From Oscillospiraceae bacterium (GTDB taxonomy: Bacteria; Bacillota; Clostridia; Oscillospirales; Oscillospiraceae): a stretch of 33,318 nt of DNA. This document shows positions 15,043-23,035 of the stretch, piece by piece. The position numbers and the translations under genes were made by a program. Under the pieces are notes generated by a model that saw nothing but the letters and a program-made list of their open reading frames with translations, had not been told where the DNA came from and ran no database searches. Within the stretch, counting starts at the first letter, position 1, and each line of letters begins with the position of its first letter. The stretch covers positions 1-33,318 of the forward strand of contig JAFQQV010000029.1 in assembly GCA_017410425.1 (NCBI GenBank), in the 5' to 3' direction.

Positions 15043-16613
15043 TGAGGCTTTATAAAAACGCAGTTTTTCACTCCGGCATAAGTGAGGCAGACCGTTTCTC
15101 CTATCTGCTGGAGGACAAGGGCCGCATAGTCGGCACCTTCAATGAACGCCCTGAGGGTAAGTTTGAGGAGATTGATCTCAAGGGGCTGCATGTCTACCCC
15201 TGCCTTATTGATGGCCACACCCACATGCTTTTGAGCATTGCTGTGATGGCTATGGGCTTTAATATATGTGAAATCACCGCCGATGGTGTGGAGCCGAAAA
15301 ACCTTGCCGGAATCGGCGAGCGTCTGCGTAACTATGCAGACAAGCAGCCCAAGGATGCGGTGATTGCCTGCAACAACTACATTCTCACCGCGCTTGAAGA
15401 ACAGCGTCTGCCCAATCGGCACGAGCTGGACGATTGGGGCGGAGGAAGACCTGTTGTGGTCTATAATATCGACGGCCACAGTACCGCTCTTTCTACCGCT
15501 ATGCTCAGGCTCTGCGGCCTTGATGAAAATGGCAGCGGCGTACTTAGCGGAGAGGAGAATGAGCGGGCTCAGGGCCGTATCATGGACAAGGTAAGCTCCA
15601 TGATGAGCCTTAAAAAGCTTGCAAAGGGTATCGCCAATTACCAGAACACCTGCGCCCGCTACGGCATCTGTATGACCGGCGCGCTGGAAGGTCAGGGTGA
15701 TTCTCCCAAGGATGCGAGCACTGCCCTTATCCTGAAGCTTGCCCGATATTTTGACATTGATGTGCGGGCTTATCTGCAGTATCGTGAGCTGAAGCGTGTT
15801 GAGCCCTTTACAAAGTACATGGCCCATCCCAGAGTTGGCGGCTGTGGCGACTGGGAGCTGGACGGTTCCTGCGGCTCCCACAGTGCGGCCTTCTCCCTGC
15901 CTTATAAAGATACCGGCGAACTTGCCGACTGTTACTACAGTCAGGAGGACATTGATGCCCTCTGCCGCGAGGCCGATGCAAAGGGCTGGCAGATTGCCTC
16001 CCATGCCATCGGCGATGTGGCGATAAGCCGGCTGGTGCAGGCTCTGGAGGGCTGCGATTCCCAGACCTTCCACCGTATAGAGCATGCGGAGTTCATGGAT
16101 GATGAGAGCTTTGAGAAAATCAGCTCCGGCCGCTGGGCACTGATGATGCAGCCCGGCTACTCATGGATTGATAAGCGCTATCTGCACACCTATTCTCAGT
16201 TCATGGCCGATGATATGATAAAGAACATGCGCCTTAAGAGCCTGCTGGATGCCGGTATCACGGTCTGCGGCTCCTCTGACAGCCCGGTGCAGGATATGGA
16301 TCCCTGGCTGCAGATGCTGGGTATGGTGCAGTTTTACAATGAGGCTGAGTCCATTACGCCCTATGAGGCCTTCTGCTGCTACACCAAGAACGCAGCCCGA
16401 GCCATGCTGGAGGAAGAAAACTACGGTACACTGGAAAAAGGTAAATATGCAAGCTTTTTCACTGCCCAGGAGGATATTTTCTCCCTCAGCCCGGAAAAGC
16501 TGGTGGCAGTGCGCCCTGCTGAGACTTATTACAAGGGCAAGGCCTACAAGGAAAAAAGCGGCAGCCTTGCAGAATTTGCCTCCATGTTCCTGAAAAAAGC
16601 CAAGAAAATATAA
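15042..16613 (+). CDS. YtcJ-like metal-dependent amidohydrolase
   Basis: A 523-residue member of the amidohydrolase family 3 / YtcJ group. Metal ligand motifs are visible: DGHTHM (His59, His61), ASHAIGD (His321), RIEHAE (His348) and CGSSDSPV (Asp413). DGSCGSHSAAF in the middle is also typical. Relatives hydrolyse amide or N-acyl bonds, but most YtcJ-type proteins lack a proven substrate. The ATG at 15042 overlaps the permease stop; the in-frame TTG one codon earlier is less likely. Coupling to an amino-acid permease suggests import followed by hydrolysis of an N-substituted amino acid or similar compound (inference). A strong terminator follows directly. Confidence 0.82.
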   Translation: MRLYKNAVFHSGISEADRFSYLLEDKGRIVGTFNERPEGKFEEIDLKGLHVYPCLIDGHTHMLLSIAVMAMGFNICEITADGVEPKNLAGIGERLRNYADKQPKDAVIACNNYILTALEEQRLPNRHELDDWGGGRPVVVYNIDGHSTALSTAMLRLCGLDENGSGVLSGEENERAQGRIMDKVSSMMSLKKLAKGIANYQNTCARYGICMTGALEGQGDSPKDASTALILKLARYFDIDVRAYLQYRELKRVEPFTKYMAHPRVGGCGDWELDGSCGSHSAAFSLPYKDTGELADCYYSQEDIDALCREADAKGWQIASHAIGDVAISRLVQALEGCDSQTFHRIEHAEFMDDESFEKISSGRWALMMQPGYSWIDKRYLHTYSQFMADDMIKNMRLKSLLDAGITVCGSSDSPVQDMDPWLQMLGMVQFYNEAESITPYEAFCCYTKNAARAMLEEENYGTLEKGKYASFFTAQEDIFSLSPEKLVAVRPAETYYKGKAYKEKSGSLAEFASMFLKKAKKI

Positions 16614-16645
16614 AAAGATGGCTCCAATATGGAGCCATCTTTTTT
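16612..16645 (+). terminator. Intrinsic terminator after the amidohydrolase
   Basis: A 14-bp stem (16612-16625 with 16631-16644), loop AATAT, and a T-run through 16645. It begins within the stop codon of the amidohydrolase gene. Confidence 0.92.
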
Positions 16646-16646
16646 C

Positions 16647-16675
16647 TTGACAGGCCAGACTTTAAATGATATCAT
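16647..16675 (+). promoter_or_regulatory. Promoter of the SPFH operon
   Basis: TTGACA (16647-16652), a 17-bp spacer and TATCAT (16670-16675). The -35 starts two bases after the preceding terminator's T-run. The -10 overlaps the first of two TGATATCA boxes. Confidence 0.78.
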
Positions 16676-16685
16676 TTTGATATCA
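16667..16685 (+). promoter_or_regulatory. Tandem TGATATCA boxes, candidate operator
   Basis: TGATATCA at 16667-16674 and again at 16678-16685, start to start 11 bp (one helical turn). The boxes cover the -10 and the predicted start point near 16682. The same palindromic octamer occurs twice at the ZIP transporter promoter (28314 and 28339). Confidence 0.55.
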
Positions 16686-16718
16686 CAAAGAATAAAGTTC
16701 TTGAAAGGAGTTTTTAAT

Positions 16719-17726
16719 ATGAAGGAAAAAATTTTGAACAGCCAGAAAAACGGCATGCTTGTGCTGCTGCTCACTTTGGCGGGCTATGTTCTGGCAGTGC
16801 TGGGTATAGTGGTTTCGGCTTTTCTTATGGAAGGCTTTGGGCTACTGAAGCTTCTGGGCGTTGTTCTGATGGTGCTCTGCATTATTTATGTTGCCTTGGC
16901 TTGGATACTGTTTTGCGGCCTTAAGGTGCTCAAGCCTCAGGAGGCTCTGGTGCTGACACTGTTCGGTAAGTACATAGGCACTCTCAAGGGTGAGGGCTTC
17001 TATTTTGTCAATCCCTTCTGCTCTGCCATCAACCCCGCCGCGAGGACAAAGCTGAACCAGTCCGGCGATGTGAAGAGCAAGGGCGTAAACCCCAATGAGA
17101 TTGAGATGCCCAGCAAAAAGCTCTCTCTCAAAATCATGACCCTGAATAATGCAAAGCAGAAGATCAATGACTGCCTCGGCAATCCCATTGAGATCGGCAT
17201 TGCCGTCACCTGGCGCATCACCGATACTGCCAAGGCTGTGTTCAATGTGGATAACTACAAGGAGTTTCTCTCCCTCCAGTGTGACAGCGCGCTGAGAAAC
17301 ATTGTGCGTATCTATCCTTACGATGTGGCACCCAATGTGGACACCACCGGCGACGGTCACGCTGACGAAGGCAGCCTTCGCGGCAGCAGCGAGACTGTGG
17401 CCCTGCGCATCAAGGATGAGATTCAGCAGAGAGTGCTGGAAGCCGGCATTGAAATCGTGGAGGCCCGCATCACCCATCTTGCCTATGCCCCTGAAATCGC
17501 CGCCGTCATGCTTCAGCGTCAGCAGGCCAGCGCAATTATTGACGCCAGAAAGATGATTGTTGACGGTGCAGTTGGCATGGTGGAAATGGCTCTTGAGCGG
17601 CTTAATGAGAATAATGTTGTAGAGCTGGATGAAGAGCGCAAGGCTGCCATGGTCTCTAACCTTCTGGTGGTTCTCTGCGGCAACCATGATGCCCAGCCCG
17701 TTGTCAACAGCGGCAGCCTGTACTGA
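16719..17726 (+). CDS. SPFH (stomatin/prohibitin/flotillin) domain membrane protein
   Basis: A 335-residue protein with two hydrophobic segments at about residues 14-65, followed by an SPFH domain: [30 protein letters not shown] (split here as [15 protein letters not shown] and [13 protein letters not shown]), then [19 protein letters not shown] and the helical [25 protein letters not shown] proteins form membrane-bound oligomeric scaffolds and influence membrane microdomains, proteases or stress tolerance; the exact role here is unknown. The ATG at 16719 has AAAGGAG (16704-16710) eight bases upstream. A small ribbon-helix-helix-like gene starts three bases after its stop, so the pair is one operon. 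Confidence 0.85.
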   Translation: MKEKILNSQKNGMLVLLLTLAGYVLAVLGIVVSAFLMEGFGLLKLLGVVLMVLCIIYVALAWILFCGLKVLKPQEALVLTLFGKYIGTLKGEGFYFVNPFCSAINPAARTKLNQSGDVKSKGVNPNEIEMPSKKLSLKIMTLNNAKQKINDCLGNPIEIGIAVTWRITDTAKAVFNVDNYKEFLSLQCDSALRNIVRIYPYDVAPNVDTTGDGHADEGSLRGSSETVALRIKDEIQQRVLEAGIEIVEARITHLAYAPEIAAVMLQRQQASAIIDARKMIVDGAVGMVEMALERLNENNVVELDEERKAAMVSNLLVVLCGNHDAQPVVNSGSLY

Positions 17727-17729
17727 GCC

Positions 17730-17936
17730 ATGGCTGATAATAAGGAGAAGAAACAGATACCCCTAAGGGTTTCAGCCAAGCTTTACGATGCAATTGCCGC
17801 ATGGGCTGAGGATGATTTTCGCAGCATCAACGGGCAGATAGAATATCTGCTGACAGAATGTGTGCGCCAGCGCAAGAAAAACGGCAAATACGTATCTGAC
17901 GAGATTGACGTACCGCCTGAGCTGGACATCAAATAA
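17730..17936 (+). CDS. Small ribbon-helix-helix (Arc/HicB-type) protein
   Basis: A 68-residue protein reading [20 protein letters not shown] then [18 protein letters not shown]. This is the strand (IPLRVS) followed by two helices expected of an Arc-like ribbon-helix-helix DNA-binding domain, with INGQIEYLL at the usual helix-B position. The C-terminal 15 residues are acidic and probably flexible. No strong ribosome site precedes it; with only three bases after the SPFH stop, translational coupling is likely. No toxin gene is adjacent, so a classical toxin-antitoxin role is not supported. It could bind the TGATATCA boxes upstream of its own operon, which is a hypothesis. Confidence 0.75.
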   Translation: MADNKEKKQIPLRVSAKLYDAIAAWAEDDFRSINGQIEYLLTECVRQRKKNGKYVSDEIDVPPELDIK

Positions 17937-17939
17937 TAA

Positions 17940-17971
17940 AAAAAGAGCCATGATTATTCATGGCTCTTTTT
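17940..17971. terminator. Bidirectional terminator between convergent operons
   Basis: A perfect 14-bp stem (17940-17953 with 17958-17971) around the loop TTAT. T-runs form on both strands. It ends the SPFH operon on the plus strand and the NUDIX end of the large minus-strand cluster. Confidence 0.92.
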
Positions 17972-17974
17972 GTT

Positions 17975-18595
17975 TTAATCTATCCGTGTCTCCCAATGCT
18001 CGTGGCGACTTGCTTCAATGCAAAGTTCAATCTGCTCTTTCGTAGTCTTACCATTGTCCAGCTCGGGGAGATTGTCAATGCCGAACCAGCCGGAGGCAAT
18101 GGTCTCGGAGTTTTCCTCAAACTTACCACCCAGCACTTTACATAGTACAAAGACTTTGCAGATGCTGCTGGCCTGAGGAGGATAATTATGTTTTTTCCTG
18201 TCCTGCAGAGCCACAACTTTAGCCACTTCTATATCGAGGCCGGCCTCTTCCTTAGCCTCTTTTATGGCGTTTTCCATTACTGACAGATTGATGTCGCACC
18301 AGCCGCCGGGGATGGACCACTTGCCGCTGTTTTCCTGCACAAGCAGGATTTTATCGTTCTCCACCATTGCAGCGCGCACATCTATCTTCGGGGTCTGGTA
18401 GCCGCGCTCATAGCAGAAAAGCCCGGGCATCTTATCAAGCGGAATGTCTGTAATATGGCTCATCATCTCTGCAGCCATTTCCCGCAGGCGCAGATAGCGC
18501 TCCTTGTCGTAAATATCCTTTACATAGGTCAGTCCATTCTGGGCAATTGCCTGCAGCTCAGTTATCCAGTTTATCCACTGCTGTGTGTTATCCAT
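17975..18595 (-). CDS. NUDIX hydrolase with N-terminal helical domain
   Basis: A 206-residue NUDIX-fold hydrolase. Residues about 1-65 form the helical N-terminal extension found in one NUDIX subgroup; the core follows with KIDVRAAMVENDKILLVQE and the NUDIX box GGWCDINLSVMENA...KEAKEEAGL. Within the box the first conserved Glu is Leu and the Arg of RE is Lys, while the metal-binding KEAKEE part is kept, so activity is likely but the substrate is unknown. Relatives cleave nucleoside diphosphate-X compounds. The start is ATG 18595, preceded by GGGGAC; it overlaps the stop of the upstream NUDIX gene by 8 bases. An in-frame start 16 codons earlier would run deep into that gene and lacks a ribosome site. 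Confidence 0.85.
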   Translation of the reverse strand: MDNTQQWINWITELQAIAQNGLTYVKDIYDKERYLRLREMAAEMMSHITDIPLDKMPGLFCYERGYQTPKIDVRAAMVENDKILLVQENSGKWSIPGGWCDINLSVMENAIKEAKEEAGLDIEVAKVVALQDRKKHNYPPQASSICKVFVLCKVLGGKFEENSETIASGWFGIDNLPELDNGKTTKEQIELCIEASRHEHWETRID

Positions 18596-19154
18596 GGCAG
18601 TCCCCACTTTTTTCGATAAGCTTTTTATATATTCGCTCCACAAACCAGGGCTCTGTGGAGGCTTTCAGTGCGGCCTCCGGGCTGAACCACTGCACGTCGG
18701 AATTTTCCTCCTCGCAGATGCTGAGACTGTCGCTGTCATCAGCCTCCACAAGATAGGTCACGTTCATGTGCAGGTGGCTGGGCACATATTCGCCCCGCTT
18801 TTCATGCCCGTCTACGGTGAGAATCTCAAGAGAGAAAATCTCATCACTCAGCAGTCTGGCAGATTTAACCCCGGTTTCCTCCCTGACTTCTCTCAGCGCC
18901 ACCGCGGCAAGATCAGTATCGCCGTCGGCATGGCCGCCGGTCCAGGACCAGGAGTCGTAAATCTTGTGGTAGACCATCAGAACTTTGTCACGCTTTGGGT
19001 TTACCACCCAGGATGAGGCGGTCATGTGGGCAATCAGGTTGCTGCGCTGGAATGCGTCTTCGTTATTATCCAGAAAGTCCAGAATAAGCTTTTTATCCCT
19101 CTCCTCCTGCTCACAGCAGGGGGAGTATTTTTCTATGTCTTGCCTGATTTTCAT
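18588..19154 (-). CDS. NUDIX hydrolase
   Basis: A 188-residue NUDIX hydrolase. The box reads GGHADGDTDLAAVALREVREETGV, with the REVREETG metal site complete and Thr at the position of the first Glu. SSWVVNPKRDKVLMVYH opens the fold. Such enzymes hydrolyse pyrophosphate links in nucleotides or nucleotide sugars. The start is ATG 19154 because GGAG lies seven bases upstream; an in-frame ATG at 19181 would overlap the nitrilase gene. It starts 4 bases after the nitrilase stop and overlaps the next NUDIX gene, making two consecutive NUDIX paralogues with low similarity to each other. Confidence 0.87.
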   Translation of the reverse strand: MKIRQDIEKYSPCCEQEERDKKLILDFLDNNEDAFQRSNLIAHMTASSWVVNPKRDKVLMVYHKIYDSWSWTGGHADGDTDLAAVALREVREETGVKSARLLSDEIFSLEILTVDGHEKRGEYVPSHLHMNVTYLVEADDSDSLSICEEENSDVQWFSPEAALKASTEPWFVERIYKKLIEKSGDCHG

Positions 19155-19158
19155 TCTT

Positions 19159-19974
19159 TCACTCCGCAAGCCGGTATACATCAGTGCGCATCAGCTTGGA
19201 TGTGGGCAGCTGTGCGCGGTATTCATCCACGTATTCAAGGTCCACATCCGCGTAGAGAATCTCTTCATCTTCTCCGGCCATGCAGAGACATGCCCCGGTA
19301 GGGTCGATAACTGCTGAGTGACCGTAGGACTCGTAGTGAAAGCCGTGGTATCTCGCAGCACCCGCCCCCACTACATAATACTGGTAGTCAAAGGCTCTGG
19401 CCTTGAGCATGGGCTCCCAGTACTTGGGACCGGTAGCGACAGAGAACTGAGCCGGCAGGAAAACAAGCTTTGCACCCCGCTGCTGCATGGCGCGGAAAAG
19501 CTCTGGAAAGCGCAGGTCAAAGCAGACCGCGCAGCCCATTGTGCCGTACTCGGTTTCGAAAACGGTTATGTCTTTGCCGGGGGAAAAGGTGGCAGATTCC
19601 CGCACTCTCAGGCCGGGCAGCTCCACATCAAAGAGATGTATTTTTCGGTGCCGGGCAATTTCTTTGCCTTCCCTGTCGAAGATGAAGCAGGTGTTAAATA
19701 TTTTTCCATCTTTATCACGTTCGGGCACGGAGCCGCCAACAATGTATATTTTCAACTCTTTGGCCCAAGCGGAAAGCTGAGCCACGGCATCTGCATGGCC
19801 CATATCTGCAAATCTTTTGAAGTATTCTCGTGAATACGGTGTGTTGTACATCTCCGGCAGAACGACAAAATCCGCGCCCTTTGAAGCAGCCTCATATATC
19901 ATGGCTTTTGCCTTGGCTGAAGTTTCTGCGCGGTCAGTCTCGGTTCTAAGCTGGCAGATTGCGATTTTTATCAT
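19159..19974 (-). CDS. Nitrilase-superfamily carbon-nitrogen hydrolase (omega-amidase-like)
   Basis: A 271-residue nitrilase-fold amidohydrolase. The catalytic Glu-Lys-Cys triad is visible as VLPEMYN (Glu41), HRKIHLFD (Lys111) and AVCFDLRFPE (Cys151). The size and the KIHLFDVELPG segment match the Nit2/omega-amidase branch, which hydrolyses alpha-ketoglutaramate, alpha-ketosuccinamate or damaged glutathione; the exact substrate is not proven. No signal peptide. The ATG overlaps the stop of the upstream DUF1643 gene (ATGA), with GGAGG upstream. Position among NUDIX and DUF1643 genes fits a metabolite clean-up role. Confidence 0.87.
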   Translation of the reverse strand: MIKIAICQLRTETDRAETSAKAKAMIYEAASKGADFVVLPEMYNTPYSREYFKRFADMGHADAVAQLSAWAKELKIYIVGGSVPERDKDGKIFNTCFIFDREGKEIARHRKIHLFDVELPGLRVRESATFSPGKDITVFETEYGTMGCAVCFDLRFPELFRAMQQRGAKLVFLPAQFSVATGPKYWEPMLKARAFDYQYYVVGAGAARYHGFHYESYGHSAVIDPTGACLCMAGEDEEILYADVDLEYVDEYRAQLPTSKLMRTDVYRLAE

Positions 19975-20591
19975 TTGATGCCCTCCAGATAGTCAAGCAC
20001 ATTGAAGTCCCGGGTCAGCTCGTCCTTTCTCAGATACAGGGGGTGGTGGGGGTGACCTTTGACCGAACACTTGCCGGCACAGAGCCAGCGTGCGCCGTAC
20101 TCCTCACCAATGCTCACCATCTCCCGAACGCAGTGGGGGAGATAGGAGCGCTTTTCGATGATGGTGCCCCAGGCGGCCCAGACGGCTGGCTTGACACCTT
20201 CGCCCACATTTGCAAGGATATGGCGGAAGGCCGCCATGTTGGCCCGGTGCAGCTCTTCGTTGAGTTCCTTATCCATATCGTCCGGGCGGGTGGCCCGCTG
20301 GGCATAGACGTTGAACATGATAAAACTGTCAAATCCGTTGCCCGCGGCGATGCGGGAGACGGATTTGAGTGTATTGTCCAGATTGTCAGGCTCTGCGGTA
20401 GAGGGGTTGATGCCGATGCATATCAGCGGGTTTTTACCCCTGGTGCCCAGAATATAACGGTATTCCGTGTAGAAATCCGGTATGTATATCCATTTGTCAG
20501 TATCATAGCCGCCGCTTTGACCGGAAAGGGCCAGCGCTTCCTCAAAGCTGAGAAGCTCAATGCATTGGCTGGCGGAAGATGGAATGTGCAT
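19971..20591 (-). CDS. DUF1643 family protein
   Basis: A 206-residue protein of the DUF1643 family. The diagnostic segment is ICIGINPSTAEPDNLDNT near residue 57, followed by FIMFNVYAQRATRPDDM and, near the C-terminus, GHPHHPLYL. Function is not established. The GINPS and HPHHPL motifs recall the GINPG and HPS motifs of the uracil-DNA glycosylase superfamily, which is a visual resemblance only. GGATG lies before the ATG. It starts 4 bases after the AEC transporter stop and overlaps the nitrilase start by 4 bases. Confidence 0.82.
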   Translation of the reverse strand: MHIPSSASQCIELLSFEEALALSGQSGGYDTDKWIYIPDFYTEYRYILGTRGKNPLICIGINPSTAEPDNLDNTLKSVSRIAAGNGFDSFIMFNVYAQRATRPDDMDKELNEELHRANMAAFRHILANVGEGVKPAVWAAWGTIIEKRSYLPHCVREMVSIGEEYGARWLCAGKCSVKGHPHHPLYLRKDELTRDFNVLDYLEGIK

Positions 20592-20595
20592 ATTA

Positions 20596-21522
20596 TCATC
20601 CTAACAGCAGTATTATTGCGGGCAATGTTATAACGCTCATAAGCGTGGTTACCATTACGCAGCGGGATGCAAAAAGTGCATCCTCATTATATTGCAGTGC
20701 CAGCACCGGAACTATGGCGCCAACCGGGCAGCCGGCGATTACAACGCAGGTACGCAGAAGTATGGGATCAGTACAGATGGGGCTGAGCACAAGAAAAGCA
20801 AGCATGGGGCAGACTATCAGCCGGAAGAAAGCCCCGGCATAAACACGCTTGTCCCTGAAAGCATCAAGCAGGTTTCCAGCGCCCATGGTTACGCCAAGCA
20901 CTATCATGGAAAGGGGCATGGTGACACCGGAGGTGGCTGAGAGAAAACGGCGAAGCACAGAGGGAATGGGTATTCTTGCCATGAGGAAAATGAAGGCCAG
21001 CACTGTTGCCACCAGCACAGGGCTTAAAATATCCTTCAGTCTGAAGCGACGGCCTTCACGGGAACCGTTCCGGCCCAGACGCCATGTGCCGTAGGTGAAA
21101 AGGATAAGGTTGAAGCCCACAGAGCTTAAGCCCATGTAAAGCACCGCCGCCGGGCCGTAGACTTCCTGCACGATGGGCAGACCGAAGAGCAGAGTGTTCA
21201 TGGTGGCAATGGAAATTTCCATTGCAGGGCCAACGGGCTTGTTTTTATAAAACAGCTTTGCAACTAACGTAGAGAGGGAATAGCTTATAACAATGGTCAA
21301 TGCGCAGAAGGCGATAATGCCCAGAAGCTTTGCAAGGCTCATCTCCGGCACATCACCACAGATGGAGCCGAACACGGAGCAGGAGAGGAACACATTGAAC
21401 ACCAGTGCGGACAGCGCTTTGAGAAATTCTCCCGTGAAAAGTCCCTTCTTTGCGCCGATATATCCTACCAGCATCAGAGAAACCATGACGAAGATGGTTT
21501 CTAAAAGAATAGTGATTTGCAT
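20596..21522 (-). CDS. AEC (auxin efflux carrier) family transporter
   Basis: A 308-residue inner-membrane protein with about 9-10 hydrophobic helices in two halves. The N-terminal LVGYIGAKKGLFTGEFLKALSALVFNVFLS region (LVGYIGAKKGLF and ALVFNVFLS) and the GLPIVQEVYGP and CVVIAGCPVGAIVPVLALQYN segments are characteristic of AEC/MdcF-like carriers. Bacterial members move malate, malonate or other small organic acids; the substrate here is not defined. Its ribosome site (GAGGGG) overlaps the mgtE stop, 12 bases away. Confidence 0.87.
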   Translation of the reverse strand: MQITILLETIFVMVSLMLVGYIGAKKGLFTGEFLKALSALVFNVFLSCSVFGSICGDVPEMSLAKLLGIIAFCALTIVISYSLSTLVAKLFYKNKPVGPAMEISIATMNTLLFGLPIVQEVYGPAAVLYMGLSSVGFNLILFTYGTWRLGRNGSREGRRFRLKDILSPVLVATVLAFIFLMARIPIPSVLRRFLSATSGVTMPLSMIVLGVTMGAGNLLDAFRDKRVYAGAFFRLIVCPMLAFLVLSPICTDPILLRTCVVIAGCPVGAIVPVLALQYNEDALFASRCVMVTTLMSVITLPAIILLLG

Positions 21523-21534
21523 GGAAAACGCCCC

Positions 21535-22974
21535 TCAGATATTGAGAATCAGCTTTGCAACGAAGATATAAATGAGCAGGGATACCGCGTCAGTCACAGT
21601 GGAAATCAGCGGGTTTGCCATGACCGCCGGGTCAAGGCCCAGTTTTTCTGCCAGAATGGGCAGCATGGAGCCCACCACCTTGGCAAAGAGAACGACAAAA
21701 ATAATGGTAAGGCTGACGGTGGCTGCAACCGAAACAGTGACTGCATCGTTATTAAGCAGCATGCCGTCCAGCAGAAGCATCTTCACAAAGTTGACCGCAG
21801 CCAGAGCAATACCGCAGAGGAATGCGACACGCAGCTCACGCCAGACAACCTTCAGTGCGTCGCTGGTTTCCGTGTCACCCAGTGAAAGGCTTCGGATAAC
21901 CGCGGTGGAGGACTGGGCGCCGGAGTTACCGCCGGTACCCATCAGCATGGGGATAAAGGCCACAAGGCCTGCCTGCACAGCCAGCATATCCTCAAAGCTT
22001 GTAAGAATCATGCTGGTGAAGGTGGCTGAGAGCATCATGAACATCAGCCAGGGGATACGGTTTTTGAAAAGCTCAAAAATAGGGGAGCGGGAGTAGGGAA
22101 TATCAGAGGGCAAAATACCTGCCATGATATCGAAGTCCTCGGTGGCCTCCTGTTCCATAACGTCGATGACGTCGTCAACGGTGACAATGCCTACAAGACG
22201 GTTTTCCTTGTCCACAACGGGCATGGCCATAAGGTCGTAGTCGGAGAACATCTCGGATACTGCTTCCTGGTCGTCAGTGGTGGAAGCGAAGATGACGTTA
22301 CGGTCCATCAGATCCTCAATGATCATGTCATCATCGTTGAGCAGCAGATCCTTGACGGATACAATACCCTCCAGCTTTCGGTCCATGGTGGTGACAAAGC
22401 AGACGTAGATAGTCTCCTTATCAGCGCCGATGCGCCTTATGCGGGCGATGGACTCCTTGACGCTCATGTATTTTTTAAGGTCCACAAACTCCGAGGTCAT
22501 AATGCTGCCTGCGGAGTTTTCCGGATAGCGCAGATACTGGTTTATAAGGTTTCTGGTCTGGGGTGTTGCGATGCGCATGATACGGGCAACCACGTTTGCG
22601 GGCAGCTCCTCCATCATGTCAACAGCGTCGTCCACGTACAGCTCTTCAACCAGACCTGCAAGTTCTGAGTCGGTAACGGAGTTTATGATGCGCTCCTGAT
22701 CGGGCACATCCATATTTGCAAAAACGTCGGCGGCGGCAGTCTTGGAGAGTAATCTGAACACCATGGGCATTCGGTTATCTTCAATTTCGGAAAGAAATTC
22801 TGCCACGTCAAACTCATTGAGTTCTTCCATACGGGTCTTGAGCTGTTTCATGTCGCGGCGCTCAAGCAGCTCCGAGAGCTCATCAGCCTGCTGTTCCTGG
22901 ATGGCTTCGTACTCGTATTCATATTCGCTTTCGGTTTCGAGATCCAAAGCTTCCTTTATTTCCATCTCATCCAA
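21535..22974 (-). CDS. mgtE: Magnesium transporter MgtE
   Basis: A 479-residue Mg2+ channel/transporter. In order: an acidic N-terminus, the MgtE superhelical N-domain (LEELYVDDAVDMMEELPANVV), two CBS domains (EGIVSVKDLLLND and AMPVVDKENRLVGIVTVDDVIDVME), and the C-terminal five-helix pore with GTGGNSGAQSSTAVIR. The cytosolic domains sense Mg2+ and gate the channel. The start is set at TTG 22974: GGAGG (complement of 22983-22987) is 8 bases upstream of it, whereas a GTG at 22983 would overlap that site and the ATG at 22965 is too far away. No Mg2+ riboswitch fits in the 61 bases before it. Downstream of ahcY in the same direction. Confidence 0.95.
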   Translation of the reverse strand: MDEMEIKEALDLETESEYEYEYEAIQEQQADELSELLERRDMKQLKTRMEELNEFDVAEFLSEIEDNRMPMVFRLLSKTAAADVFANMDVPDQERIINSVTDSELAGLVEELYVDDAVDMMEELPANVVARIMRIATPQTRNLINQYLRYPENSAGSIMTSEFVDLKKYMSVKESIARIRRIGADKETIYVCFVTTMDRKLEGIVSVKDLLLNDDDMIIEDLMDRNVIFASTTDDQEAVSEMFSDYDLMAMPVVDKENRLVGIVTVDDVIDVMEQEATEDFDIMAGILPSDIPYSRSPIFELFKNRIPWLMFMMLSATFTSMILTSFEDMLAVQAGLVAFIPMLMGTGGNSGAQSSTAVIRSLSLGDTETSDALKVVWRELRVAFLCGIALAAVNFVKMLLLDGMLLNNDAVTVSVAATVSLTIIFVVLFAKVVGSMLPILAEKLGLDPAVMANPLISTVTDAVSLLIYIFVAKLILNI

Positions 22975-23005
22975 AAAACTCACCTCCGTGGGAAATATCT
23001 ATGCT

Positions 23006-23025
23006 GGGCCGCTGAAAAGCGGCCC
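23006..23025 (-). terminator. Intergenic hairpin between ahcY and mgtE
   Basis: An 8-bp GC-rich perfect stem (23006-23013 with 23018-23025) with a 4-base loop. No T-run follows in the ahcY direction, so it is more likely a partial attenuator or mRNA stabiliser than a full terminator. Confidence 0.4.
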
Positions 23026-23035
23026 GTATTGATTA

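Noticed and set aside
22975..23035. Mg2+ riboswitch (M-box) before mgtE
   Set aside because: The gap is only about 60 bases with one simple hairpin, too small for an M-box, and mgtE follows ahcY in the same transcript.
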